The position numbers and the translations under genes were made by a program. This document shows positions 24,401-35,138 of a stretch of 43,280 bases of DNA, piece by piece; the first letter of the stretch is position 1; the number at the start of each line of letters is the position of its first letter. Location: positions 1-43,280 of the forward strand of contig JNEU01000849.1 in assembly GCA_000697475.1 (NCBI GenBank). Reading direction: 5' to 3'. The notes under the pieces are model-generated. The model was not told the DNA's origin, did not search any database, and saw only the letters and a program-made list of their open reading frames with translations. Origin of the DNA: Lichtheimia corymbifera B2541. Lineage: Eukaryota > Mucoromycota > Mucoromycetes > Mucorales > Lichtheimiaceae.

Positions 24401-26863
24401 AGCTTTGCCTTGGTGGTAGCGATTATCTTGTTCATGTCGATGCTGGCCGCACTGATATTGCTGGTGCCCCTACTGAACTTCGTCAATCCGGTGCTCTTGC
24501 TTCTATTCTTGATGAAGACAAGGAAGATGAGGACGATGTTATTGAGGATGAAGTTGAAGAAGTGGACCCCCAACCTGTTGCAACGACCACAGAGACCAAC
24601 AAAAAGCCTCCCAAGGCTCTCATTGAGGAAGAACGTAAGTATATGATTCTACTTTACATATAAGCATATTCACTTATCCGAATTATAGATCGTGAAACTG
24701 GTAAAATCAAGATGCGCCTTTACAGTCTGTACTTCAAGGCAGGCGGTAGCTGGTTGTTTTGGATCCTTGTTCTTTTCCTTGTTATCGGCAACCGTACCTT
24801 GGAGATTGGAGAATCATGGTGGATTAAGCAGTGGACGAGTACCGAGAACGATTCAAACACCACCAACATGTTTAGCGCCGCATCCATCATGCATGATACT
24901 TCAGAGAGATCGCTTCCCAATTATACACCTATGATTCACCATTCTGATGATGATTTTGTCCAAGTGTCGGGATTGAAGGGCCATAGCGTCATGTATTATT
25001 TGGGTATCTACGTGTTGATCACATTCAGCGGTGTCTTGGCTACCACGCTTCGATTCATTGCCGTCTTTGTTGGAGGTTTACGTGCCAGTCGCAAAATGTA
25101 TGATGATCTTCTACGCCGCGTATTCAGAGCTCCTTTGCGTTTCTTCGATACAACCCCCATTGGCCGTATTTTGAATCGTTTCTCTCGAGATTTTGAAACG
25201 ATTGATTCGCAAGTGCCTCACAATATGATGAGCTTTGTGCACACTGCCATTACTGTGGTGTCAACGGTCATCCTGGTTGGCTTTGCTATTCCTGTATTCA
25301 CTATACCAATGCTTACGATTATCGTCCTCTATATCGCTGTCGGTGCAATGTTTGTTGTCACATCACGTGAACTCAAGCGCATGGATTCTGTTTCCCGCTC
25401 TCCATTGTTTAGCCATTTCTCTGAGACCATTGTTGGTGTCGCAACCATCCGTGCCTTTGGTGTAACCCGACAATTCATGCAAGAGATGCTCAAACGTGTT
25501 GATACCAATGCTCGCCCATACTACTATGTCTGGACTGCCAATCGCTGGGTCAGCTTACAATTCTTTTTGCTTGGTGCAGTCATTTCTATTGGTACTGGTA
25601 CGGCTATCTTGCTCAACTTGGATTACTTGGATGCTGCCGCTGCAGGTTTTTGCTTGACATTTGTGCTGGCTTTGCATAATAATGTAAGTAATATGACGCG
25701 CAACGAGACAAAATGTTCTAATGGGATTCTTGTGAATGTAGATGTTCTGGTGTATCCGCCGCTATACCAGCGTTGAGATGAACTTTAACTCTGTTGAGCG
25801 TGTTGCTGAATTCATGGAAATGGATCAAGAGGCTCCTGCAGTAACGGACGTGCGACCACCTTCATTGGTAAGTCCTAACATCAAGTAAAAGTACGTTGTA
25901 GCTAATAACATGTTATTATAGTGGCCATCCGAGGGACGAGTACAAGTTGAGGATTTGGAAGTGCGTTATGCCCCTGATCTCGATCCTGTTCTTAAGGGTA
26001 TCTCGTTCAATGTCAATCCCAGAGAAAAGGTTGGTGTCGTTGGCCGCACTGGCAGTGGCAAATCTACTCTTGCGTTGTCATTCTTCCGTTTCGTGGAGGC
26101 TTCCCGTGGCAGTATTGTGATCGATGGCATCGATATCAAGGATATTGGCACTGAAGATTTGCGTGGCAACTTGACCATCATCCCACAAGGTAAATTGTTA
26201 TAATGTACTAAAGGTCGCAACATGGTACTAACATATTTATTGATCAGATCCCACTTTGTTCTCGGGTACATTGCGCACCAACATGGATCCATTCAACCAA
26301 TTCAGCGACGATGATATCTTTACTGCCTTGAGACGAGTCCACCTTTTACCATCAGCAGACAGCTTGGAAGCGGATGAACTTGAAGAAGTCAATGCTAACG
26401 TTTTCCGTGACCTGGAGACCTCCGTTAGTGAAGGTGGCAAGAACTTTTCTCAAGGTCAACGTCAATTGCTTTGCCTTGCTCGTGCCTTGTTGCGTCGTAG
26501 TCATTTAGTTTTGATGGATGAAGCAACCGCAAGTGTGGATTTCCAAACCGATAAGGCTATTCAAAAGACCATCACCACCGAATTTGCAGACTGCAGCATT
26601 CTCTGCATTGCCCACCGCTTGCATACCGTTATCGAATATGACCGCATTTTGGTTTTGGATCAAGGAAAGATTGTTGAATACGCTAGGTAAGTAAATCATT
26701 GATCTTGTGCTAAATCGAGTACAGTACTTATATATCGTCTTATAGTCCCCTTGAACTTATCAGCAATTCTGAATCTGTATTCCACCAAATGTGCCGCAAA
26801 TCCGGCGAATTCGATAGTCTTATGGCACTTGCCAAGAACAAACATCAACTTGTAGACGTGTAA
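21492..26863 (+). CDS. ABCC/MRP-type full ABC transporter
   Basis: This is an ATP-driven exporter of the ABCC family, resembling the fungal vacuolar Ybt1/Vmr1/Nft1 group; likely cargo is conjugated or amphipathic organic anions. Exons: 21492-22515, 22582-23167, 23232-23316, 23370-23452, 23513-23943, 24006-24260, 24314-24634, 24689-25683, 25742-25867, 25922-26189, 26248-26686 and 26746-26863, giving 1576 residues. An N-terminal hydrophobic TMD0-like region (~1-200) precedes TMD1. NBD1 has Walker A GKTGSGKS (~674), signature LSGGQKARVALARA (~789) and Walker B IILMDDVLSAVD with Asp replacing the catalytic Glu. An acidic linker (DEDKEDEDDVIEDE) leads into TMD2. NBD2 has Walker A GRTGSGKS (~1343), variant signature FSQGQRQLLCLARA and Walker B LVLMDEATASVD with the catalytic Glu. 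Another acidic segment (~360-400) lies within TMD1. This asymmetry is normal for ABCC proteins. Confidence 0.93.
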
Positions 26864-27313
26864 TATTTGTTTATGTATTGGATTAAAAAGGGAAAAGTAA
26901 AATGTCACTATTTGCATGAATTGTTTCTATGGGAACCATGTATGCCAAATCGAGGATCGACTTCTCCGCCTAGAAATGGATGGTGTTCAATGGCGCACGG
27001 ATGCAACCCCTTTTCACGTAGCCAATTACTTGTACGTATATATCAGCAATCGATGATGGGAATGGAAAGGAGTGAATGGATGGATGAGGAGATGACAACA
27101 TATCGATGGATGAATTATGGATGATGCAGCAAATCGGATGGATGGTTTCTGATACGACCTTTGCATTTTCAACATGCCATCGACACATGCCAACATTGGA
27201 ATGGGGAGAGACGGAAAGCTGAGAGAATGCGACCCCAATGCTCGAATGAATACAGTCTTTCTGACGAATGTACCGTGTTTCTTTTGCATTTTGCGTCTTA
27301 GTTTTTGTCCAAC
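26864..27313. other. Intergenic between ABC transporter and eS7 gene
   Basis: No gene. It holds the 3' UTR of the transporter and the promoter of the ribosomal protein gene. A GGATGGAT-rich segment (about 27075-27145) is a weak simple repeat. Confidence 0.5.
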
Positions 27314-28075
27314 ATGGCTTCTCACAAGATCACCAAAGTTGCTGGTGCACAGCCTACCACCGAATTCGAGCTCACTGTTGCCCAGGCTCTTGTTGACTTG
27401 GAGAACAACGTTCCCGAGTTGAAGAAGGACCTTCGTCCTCTCCAGATCACTGCTGCTAAGGAGGTGAGAGAAGGCTGATTAAAAAGAGATTGGGATATGA
27501 TATTGATGATGATGATAGGTTGAGATTGGTAATGGCAAGAAGGCTGTCATTATCTTTGTGCCCGTTCCTGCTCAAAAGGCCTGGGCCAAGATCCAAGCTC
27601 GTGTTACTCGTGAGCTTGAAAAGAAGTTCTCTGATCGCCATGTTGTCTTTGTTGCCCAACGTCGTGTCCTTCCTGTTCCAAGCCGTCGTTCCAACCCCAA
27701 GCAACCTCGTCCCAGATCTCGCACTTTGACCGCTGTTCACGATGCCATCCTTGAAGACCTCGCTTCTCCCTCTGAGATCGTTGCTAAGCGCACTCGTGTT
27801 GCCGTTGATGGTTCAAAGCTCATCCGCATGTAAGTAGTGTGTGCATTGGTTTTCCCGGTTATCTCTTTTCCTTGCATCCTATTTGTGCACATTGGTCCGT
27901 GTGTTACCACGTTACTGAGTGTCAATGCGCATGTCGCGTTTGTAATTTTAGTTTCCTCGATGCAAAGGACGCTACCTCTCTCGAGTACAAGTTGGATACT
28001 TTCTCTGCCGTCTACAAGAAGCTCACTGGCAAGGCTGTTGCCTTTGAATTTGCTCCCACTGCTGAAGTCTTTTAA
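27314..28075 (+). CDS. RPS7: 40S ribosomal protein eS7
   Basis: This is a small-subunit ribosomal protein needed for 18S rRNA maturation and 40S structure. Exons: 27314-27463, 27519-27829 and 27952-28075, giving 194 residues, the usual length. Family blocks include [49 protein letters not shown], a basic [17 protein letters not shown] stretch, [12 protein letters not shown], and the C-terminus [14 protein letters not shown]. The second intron (122 bases) is twice the length of most others here; I saw no C/D or H/ACA snoRNA boxes in it. Codon use is strongly biased to C-ending codons, as expected for a highly expressed gene. Confidence 0.96.
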
Positions 28076-28373
28076 GCATAGTAGTCAAATATAATAGAGT
28101 GATTGTGCGTTTTTTTTAAAAAAAAAGTCATGTAACATATCTATCAGACCAAAAGCGAACCATTTCCCGCTGGATCCGATCTCGATGGATCTGAGTGTCA
28201 TTGTTTGTGTTTCCCGAAACAGGTGAAACAAGTTGAGTGGTGATTGAGTAGAAAAAAAGAAACATTTATGCCGTGACCCCGTTGTAGATCTGCTTGTTTC
28301 TTTCTTACCCTTTCCCTTCCATTCCACAACACGCACACACACAAACAAATAATCACACCTTTTCCCTACTATA

Positions 28374-29746
28374 ATGGATTACCATCAATCTCCACATCCA
28401 CATCCCCACCGTCATCACCATCACCATTATGGGCGTCAACTCTTTGATCACTTTCATACACACAATGAAAAAAGCGAGAAGCCACCTTTTGATCTCCCTA
28501 CGGTGACCGTGACCGATACCTCCAAAGTTGATATTAAGGACCCAGTGGAAGCACAATCATTCCAAGACTTGAATAAGGTCGACGCTCAAGACGCAGCTGT
28601 TCCACCAGCCGAGATAGTGAACCCGGAACCTGTTCAAAACGTGATGGATAAGCAAGACCCCATGTATTATAAGGGAGCTGAATTGCTTGAAGAAGACATG
28701 GAAAAGCAACAACAAAAGCTAAATCAGCAACAACAAGAAGACGATGAGGAAGAAGTGTCTCGCATTTCTGAAGAGCTCAAGCGAACGACGGAACAAAACA
28801 AGCACATTCCATACATTGAGCCACAGCCTGAGGCCCCCAAAAAGAAAAAGAAACACCCTCACTTGGGATTTGACGAGCCTGTTATGCGTATCCTCCCTGA
28901 TCGTGTGGTGATCACACAGCTTTATGGACATCAGCCTGTAAGTGAAATGCAACAAGCCAAACGCAAGCCGCGTGTATACATGGTCGCATGCGACTTTAGT
29001 TCAGAAAGTGTAAACGCTATCGAGTGGACCATGGGCACCATGATGCGTGATCGAGACGAAGTTCATGTTATCGCCGTGGTTCCACCGGATGATTCCTCCT
29101 CACAAAAAGCAAGCCCTGCAAATCAAGTATGTCTTTGGATCATAATCATAATACCCAACATTCATTGCTAATCATTTTCTACAACATAGTTGCAAGGTAC
29201 TTCTATTTCTCTCTGTGACAAGGCACGGGATATCTTGAAGCACATGCTGTTGTATGACATCAAAATGGTCGTGCATGCTATTCGTGGTCATGTGAAAGAA
29301 GTTTTGATTTCTATGGTAACGTAAATTACAAGCAAAACGTGGCATATGTAGCTTACCCATATGCACGATAGATTTATGAATTGCCTTTGACGATGGTTGT
29401 CTGTGGCTCTCGAGGCCGAAGTGGAATGAAAGGGTAACGAGATTCTTATATTCTATGCCCTAAGGATCGAACTGATAACACTATCGTCTTGTAGTTTGCT
29501 GGTGGGTTCCATATCCAACTACCTCATCCAAAAGTCGCCTGTTCCCGTGTCAGTGATTCGTCAGCCGAAAAAGAAGTCCAAGGTGAAAAAGAACAAGACC
29601 GCACACGCAGCACCTCTCAGTGAAAGTAAGAGTGCTATCTCCAAAGTACCCATAGACAGCAGCAGCTGATATTTACAATCTTAGGTGTTAGGACAGGACA
29701 ACTCGTGGTGGATGAACTCGGTAGCAAATCGAAACACGAGCGGTGA
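28374..29746 (+). CDS. Universal stress protein (UspA)-domain protein
   Basis: This is a cytosolic protein with a C-terminal Usp domain, a nucleotide-binding Rossmann-like fold associated with stress responses; its exact role in fungi is unclear. Exons: 28374-29126, 29190-29315, 29372-29433, 29495-29625 and 29685-29746, giving 377 residues. The first ~195 residues are low-complexity: a His-rich start (HPHPHRHHHHH), then acidic and Gln-rich charged segments (EEDMEKQQQKLNQQQQEDDEEE). The Usp core begins at PRVYMVACDFSSESVNAIEW and ends with VVCGSRGRSGMKGLLVGSIS and SPVPVSVIRQPKKKSKVKK. The glycine-rich part is the ATP-binding type motif. A Lys-rich tail follows. The His-rich head could bind metal, but that is speculation. 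Confidence 0.88.
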
Positions 29747-30207
29747 ATCTTTTAGCGATAGCGATTTTTTCTTCTTGCATACCATATCCATTGGCTTCCT
29801 TACCATTTGCATCATACACATTTTCTTCCATCATCTCATACACACATATGAATACATCATTATTACCAAAACCTCACTTTTTATTGCTATGAACACCACT
29901 GCCTCACGGGTTGAAAGTGCTATCTACGTTGATAAAAAGTTTGTCATATTATCTCAAAGCTGGGTCTGTGCGTTCCGATATCTGTGCAACGTGATACATG
30001 TTATCCAAGTTTTACCCGAGAAATGCCAGCAAATGTTGATCTTGTAATCAGCCAGACACCCAGCGGTGTATTTATTTACATTGTTCGATGAGAGGGAAAA
30101 GATTGGAATGAAAATGAGATGCTATACACAAAGAAAAAAAGAGGCAAATTGGGAATGGGTGATAAAATCAAAAACAAAAAAAAGGCACAAGACGGAGAGA
30201 TATCTAT
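29747..30207. other. Convergent intergenic region
   Basis: 3' UTRs of the USP gene (+) and the Sch9-like kinase gene (-). No coding signature. A-rich runs occur near 30130-30190. Confidence 0.5.
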
Positions 30208-32178
30208 CTATACCCAGTCATCATCGTCTTCTTCATCCGAGAAAAGCGAGGATGCAACAGTGCGACGACTGGCAATACTGGCAGCATCATCACGAACATA
30301 GCTGAAACCTTTGAATGCTGATTGACTCAATGGCGATGACCTTGATGTACCAGCAGCTGTTTTGATTAAAAAGGAAGGTGCATGCTTCATATTACTGCTT
30401 GTATTGTTGGGTTGTTGTTGGTTGGCAAGTACAGGCTTGAAGGGTGGTCTGACCTGTTTGTTGGCGATCAAATCCCATTGGACGTCCTTGAAGAATGGAT
30501 GTTGCTTGATCTCTTCTGCACCAGGGCGTGTATCGGGATTGCGATCAAGGAGACGTGTAATGAGATCCTTGGCTTCTGGAGATACGCTGGGATGAGAAGG
30601 AAACTTGAGAGGAGCATTGCAGATTCGACGATAGAGGATATCGAGATGGACCGAATGAAAAGGTGGACCACCTGTGAGTAATTCGTATAGTAGAATACCC
30701 AAACTCCACCAGTCAATAGCTTGTGTGTATGGCTCCTGACGCACCATTTCAGGTGCAAGGTATTCTGATGTGCCACAAAAAGTCATTGTTGTATCATTGT
30801 CACGCTTGAGCTCCTTGCATAATCCGAAATCGGTCAAAGCCACATGTCCTTGCGCATCGAGTAGAATGTTTTCCGGCTTGAGATCACGATACACCACTTG
30901 ATGCTTATGGATGTGCTCCAATGCACAGGTTAACTCTGCGACATAGAATCGAGCTCTTTCCTCATTGAGATATTGCTCTCTTTGCAAATACGAGAATAGT
31001 TCGCCTCCAGGGATATAATCCATGACCAGGAATAGATGATCGGATGTTTGGAAACTGAACTTTAGGGTGACAATGAATGGGTTGGACAGGGTGCGGATCA
31101 TAACATTGCGTTCCGAAATGGTGTGCGTCACCTCGTTTTGAGAAATCAACAATCGTTTTGAAAGCACTTTCATTGCATACGTCCGCTTGGTATCTCGCTT
31201 CACCACCTGGTAAACTTTTCCAAATGATCCATGTCCCAAAAGCCGTACAATACGAAACATGTCAGGGGTCAACTTGGTCTATAAGCAAGGTATGAGCATT
31301 CAGCATATGGCTATAAAAGATAGAGGATCACTTACTGGTGCAACCGATGTGTATTGTGTCTGCAATCGAATTTCACCTGTCACTTTGCCGTCAAACTCCT
31401 GCGATGCTTCATCCGCTCGAGAGACAAGTCGATACCAATGATCAACCATCTTTTTTGGTGTCAGGCATGGCTTCAAGATTGCTTGACCAAGGAAACGGTC
31501 ATCCCCATTAGCCAGTCGATTGCCACGATCGTAAACTTGGATAATGAGCTCATCGTCATCGTTGCATACATCACTATCATACATAATCAGTACATGCATA
31601 TAACATAAATAATAAGAGTGTACATACAAGTTTGCATTATAACGCCATTTTGGACAACTAGCTTCCATGGCTAACTGAAATATATCCAAATGTCGCCCTG
31701 ATGTCGATGCATTGGGTATGGGAATAGGCTGCCCTGGAGACTTATCATTTTCGTCGCCACCCAAGGCTGGTAAATCAATAGTAGACATGACGTTTTTATC
31801 ATATTGAACAAGGCCGTATATATCAGCTTTGGTGGGATCAAGCACTGTCAAGTTGCGAGCCTCTGTCAAGTTGATCCACAATCGACCCTGTGCCTGCTCT
31901 GGTGCTGGTGGCAAAATGGAATCATGGCTCTTTGACGATGCAGCCTTGTCATCGGTAGCAGCAGATTTGGTTGTCGTCGATGTTGCTGTTGCTGTTGTTG
32001 TATTATTGTTGCTGCCGATCAGAGCTTGGCTGAGAGAAGCAAGGGACAGAGAAGAGCGTGCATATCGTAACGTATCGCCAAGATTGCCAAGTCTATCCGT
32101 CAAATTGACAGAAGAGGATAATCTAGGTGCCGCGTGTAGACCCAGATTCTTTATCAGGGTGTCTGCAAAATCTGCCAT
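30208..32178 (-). CDS. SCH9: Sch9-like AGC protein kinase with C2 domain
   Basis: This is a nutrient-sensing Ser/Thr kinase of the Sch9/Sck1 group, a TORC1 effector in yeasts controlling growth and ribosome production. Exons on the minus strand: 31628-32178, 31336-31573 and 30208-31278, giving 619 residues. A Ser/Thr-rich head (to ~95) precedes a C2 domain (~98-255: GRLWINLTEARNLTVLDP, then DELIIQVYDRGNRL and FLGQAILKP). The kinase domain starts at FRIVRLLGHGSFGKVYQV, with AMKVLSKR (catalytic Lys), YRDLKPEN, TDFGLCKEL, and TFCGTSEYLAPE carrying the PDK1-type activation-loop Thr. The tail contains FKGFSYV, a hydrophobic motif whose Ser matches the TORC1 target position of Sch9. It ends in an acidic DEEDDDDWV. 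It is shorter than yeast Sch9 (824), mainly in the head. Confidence 0.9.
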
Positions 32179-32741
32179 AGCTGTTGTATATCAAAACAAT
32201 TTTAAAGAATCATAAACAGGGATCGAAGGACCTCGGAAGCACATTAAAAGAGGGAAGATCACCGAGGCAAATGAAACAAAAGAGAAAAAAGAATCAAGGA
32301 TATATAATCTGACTTGTCACTAAAAAAAACCAAGTCGATCAATAAGAATCCCTTCTTTTGCTCTTTGTTGGGGAAGTGGTGCCCCAGCAAGTTGCATACA
32401 TCAAAGCTCTCATTGGACCCATTTTGCGGGGTTCACCCCATCCGACATCGTGTTTTTTCCCCACAGCAACCTTGTTCACTGCTATTGCTTGCTTCTGCTC
32501 CAAGATGCGATGGGCTGAAGGTACTATTACACACACAAGCTATTCCTTGACATGGATATAGGATCAATATTCATCCTGTGTTGCCATTGTACAACAATCC
32601 AACCATCCCGAATCATTTCCAGCAATGACGCTTTCCATTGACACAATGACTTCTCCTCTTTACTGGATTCATTCTTCTATTTGATTATCATCTCTATCTT
32701 TGGCCAACTTGAAGATCTAAAATAAAAAAGAGAGACGACTT
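32179..32741. other. Intergenic between two minus-strand kinase genes
   Basis: Promoter and leader of the Sch9-like gene plus the 3' UTR of the CDK-like gene. No coding region is supported. A T-run lies at 32321-32329 on the complementary strand. Confidence 0.5.
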
Positions 32742-33985
32742 TTAGTGATACGTGCGTTTGGTCCCCTTGTTACCGTGCCCATGATGCTTGGTGAGAAAGT
32801 TCCCCTTTTGCATCTGGGTCCCAAAACATGCGATCCGACATACCTCCGATGTACTGAGCCTATTGCGGACGGACCAATTGAGCATCCCTTGTATCAACGG
32901 TCTCGCGTATGGCACGGCTAACAAGTTTGCATATGCTTGACGTTGCGCCGATATCATTGCCATTAGATCCGCATATTCTGCAGAGTCGTCTTCTTCAGAT
33001 ATCATATCATCGTCGTCGTCATCACAATGGCTGCTACTGCTGTCGTGATCGGCAGGGTCACCGAAGAATATAAGCTTGTCAGCATCAGGGTATCGACACA
33101 TTTCCTAAATGATGAAGGTGCTTTTAGAATAACTCTACCCCCAGATAATGCCAATCATAGGATAGATACCTCATTCAATACAGTGGTAGGTGGTGGACCC
33201 ATAATCCTCACAAGTTGACCGATTTGTTCAATATCACTTTCACCAGTAAACAAAGGGTCTCCACGTAACAAATGACAAAAAATGCATCCAAGTGACCATA
33301 TATCTGTTGATGGAGCATATAGCCGACTTCCGAAAAGGTGCTCGGGTGCTTTGTAGATCCTGAATTGGGAATGTCAACATCAACCCCTATATTTTGATCT
33401 CGTTTCACCCAACTTACAATGTACCAATCTCTTCATTGTCTTGCTCTTCCATATCGCTGGGTGCTGAATCATCCGTGACATGCTGCATTATGAAATGTGC
33501 ACAGCCAAAATCCGCAATAACCATGTGATTGTTGTTTGTCGAGTCAACAAGTACATTCGATGGACTTAGGTCGCAATGGATGACGCCCTGGTCATGCAAG
33601 AAATCCAATCCTTGTGCCAACTGATACACTGCATTGAAAGCAAATATTTGATCGCAGCTACTAACAAGGTCCAAGAGCGTCTTGTCGTAAAAAGGAAACA
33701 GCAGGTTGCATTCTGAGGGGTTCTTTTGCACGTCCAATAGGTAAATGACCTGTAAAGAGTAGAACAAATGAGCAGGATTGAGGAGACTAACGCGTCTCTC
33801 ATTCTTATTACATGGTGTTCCCAAGCATGGAGTTCTGAATTGGCGCGAATGGCACGCAACGCTCGAAGTTCCCGTTCGCAATGTCTCTTGACGAGTCTAC
33901 CATGTTGAGCCTTGTACGATTTCACGGCAACAACTCGGTGTTGGAGCGAAGACTTTTCGACTGTGGCAAATACACCTGCGGCCAT
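32742..33985 (-). CDS. Divergent CDK-like (CMGC) protein kinase
   Basis: This is a Ser/Thr kinase of CMGC/CDK type, possibly related to CDK-activating kinases (Csk1, Cak1 or CCRK); the subfamily is uncertain. Exons on the minus strand: 33812-33985, 33418-33749, 33170-33359 and 32742-33104, giving 352 residues. Visible motifs are VVAVKSYK (catalytic Lys), IHCDLSPSNVLV (catalytic loop, with Cys where HRD has Arg), IADFGCAH, TLIYKAPEHLFG (activation segment) and TDIWSLGCIF. The protein begins directly at the glycine-loop position with AAGVFATVEK, so strand beta-1 is missing and the loop lacks two of three glycines. Either an upstream exon was missed or the N-lobe is unusual. An acidic insert (CDDDDDDMISEEDDSAEY) sits in the C-lobe. 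A 30-base GT..AG stretch at the 3' end (near 32820-32850) is too short for an intron and was kept as coding. Confidence 0.78.
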
Positions 33986-34444
33986 CAATGCATGAAAGAA
34001 ATGGGTCCCATTGGCATATTTTGGTCACACAAATTATAGTCCCATGTTGTCACCCAACAACCATCCCCTTCTTGTAACCCACCAAACTTTGCTTAGCAAC
34101 GCATGATGAAATAAAAAGAAGACCATCTCAAACATCAAAAGAGGTAAACACACGTACACAAGGTGTTAGAGATAATAACAAGTTGGTTCATTTGTGATTT
34201 GAATCAATACATCTACTATGCAAAACTACATAAGTCCCTGATCTATTCAACCATTTTCCCTTTCCTTCCTCCATCCACGCTGATACATCATAACAACAGC
34301 CAACAAAACAATTTGGGTGGGATGACTCCTGCCGCCTATCCCTAGACAAGTGTGTATCTTTATTCACTCTACTCCTTGTAGCTGTAGTACGACTCGCGTA
34401 CACCTAGCCAAGCAAGGGAAGAAGAGCGTCGAGGATGGTTTTGT
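33986..34444. other. Intergenic upstream of the CDK-like kinase
   Basis: 3' UTR of the uL6 gene and the kinase promoter, both on the minus strand. I looked here for a missing first kinase exon and found none with a convincing glycine loop or splice donor. Confidence 0.45.
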
Positions 34445-35079
34445 TTACTCGTCCTGCTCAAGAACATTGCGTTCAGAGACGTAGATACCATCCAAAAACT
34501 TTCGAATATCCTTGTTTCTGACACGGCATGTTTGTTGAATATCGGCAGCTATACAATAAAATGTTATTTCCCATATACTCTAATCCATCCCTATCACCAT
34601 CACCATCACTTACCAGATTGGGAGACATTTTCTAAATCATTACCGGTGATAAGCAACTCATCCTTTTGAGACTTGGAGGCTTCGCAGTGAACACCTTCGC
34701 GCATCTTGACTTGGAAAGCAACCTTTTGACCCAAAAAGTTGCGGATCTCGACAGCGTCATTGGTGCTGTTGACAATAACGTTGATAGGAAAGTGAGCATA
34801 GACATATCGCATCTTGTATTGGAAGCCCTTGGTGACACCAGTGATCATGTTGTTGATAATAGAACGGACGGTACGAATAGCAGCGACATGCTTGCGAGCA
34901 CCATGATAGACAGAGAACTGGAGCTTATTCTTGGCAACAAGCTTGATTTCAATGTTCAAATGGCGGAGGTTCTTGGTGAGCTTGCCACGAGGTCCTTCGA
35001 CATTGATGATACGCGATTGGATTTTGACGGAGACGTTGTCAGGGACAATAAGCTCATCAGATTTTTGGATATCTTTCAT
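34445..35079 (-). CDS. RPL9: 60S ribosomal protein uL6 (L9)
   Basis: This is a large-subunit ribosomal protein located near the factor-binding centre. Exons on the minus strand: 34614-35079 and 34445-34548, giving 189 residues, normal for the family. Signatures: [78 protein letters not shown], and the end [20 protein letters not shown]. The start [16 protein letters not shown] matches the family length. Directly before the ATG, a TTATTAG acceptor and a GTAAGT donor (minus strand, 35083-35138) indicate a 56-base intron in the 5' leader, common in fungal ribosomal protein genes. Confidence 0.95.
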
Positions 35080-35082
35080 GAT

Positions 35083-35138
35083 CTAATAATGGATAAATAA
35101 ATATCATGGATGAATCATATGGATGCTTATATACTTAC
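35083..35138 (-). other. Probable 5'-leader intron of RPL9
   Basis: On the minus strand GTAAGT (donor) is followed 56 bases later by ATTATTAG, three bases before the start codon. There is no alternative in-frame coding extension, so the intron would lie wholly in the leader. Confidence 0.55.

Noticed and set aside
27830..27951. Long RPS7 intron as host of a snoRNA
   Set aside because: No C/D (TGATGA plus CTGA pair) or H/ACA box arrangement is visible.
32820..32850. Putative 30-base intron near the 3' end of the CDK-like kinase
   Set aside because: It is too short for splicing and in frame, so it was kept as coding sequence.
34666..35100. 144-codon plus-strand frame over RPL9
   Set aside because: Exact antisense of the uL6 coding exon, with no independent signal.
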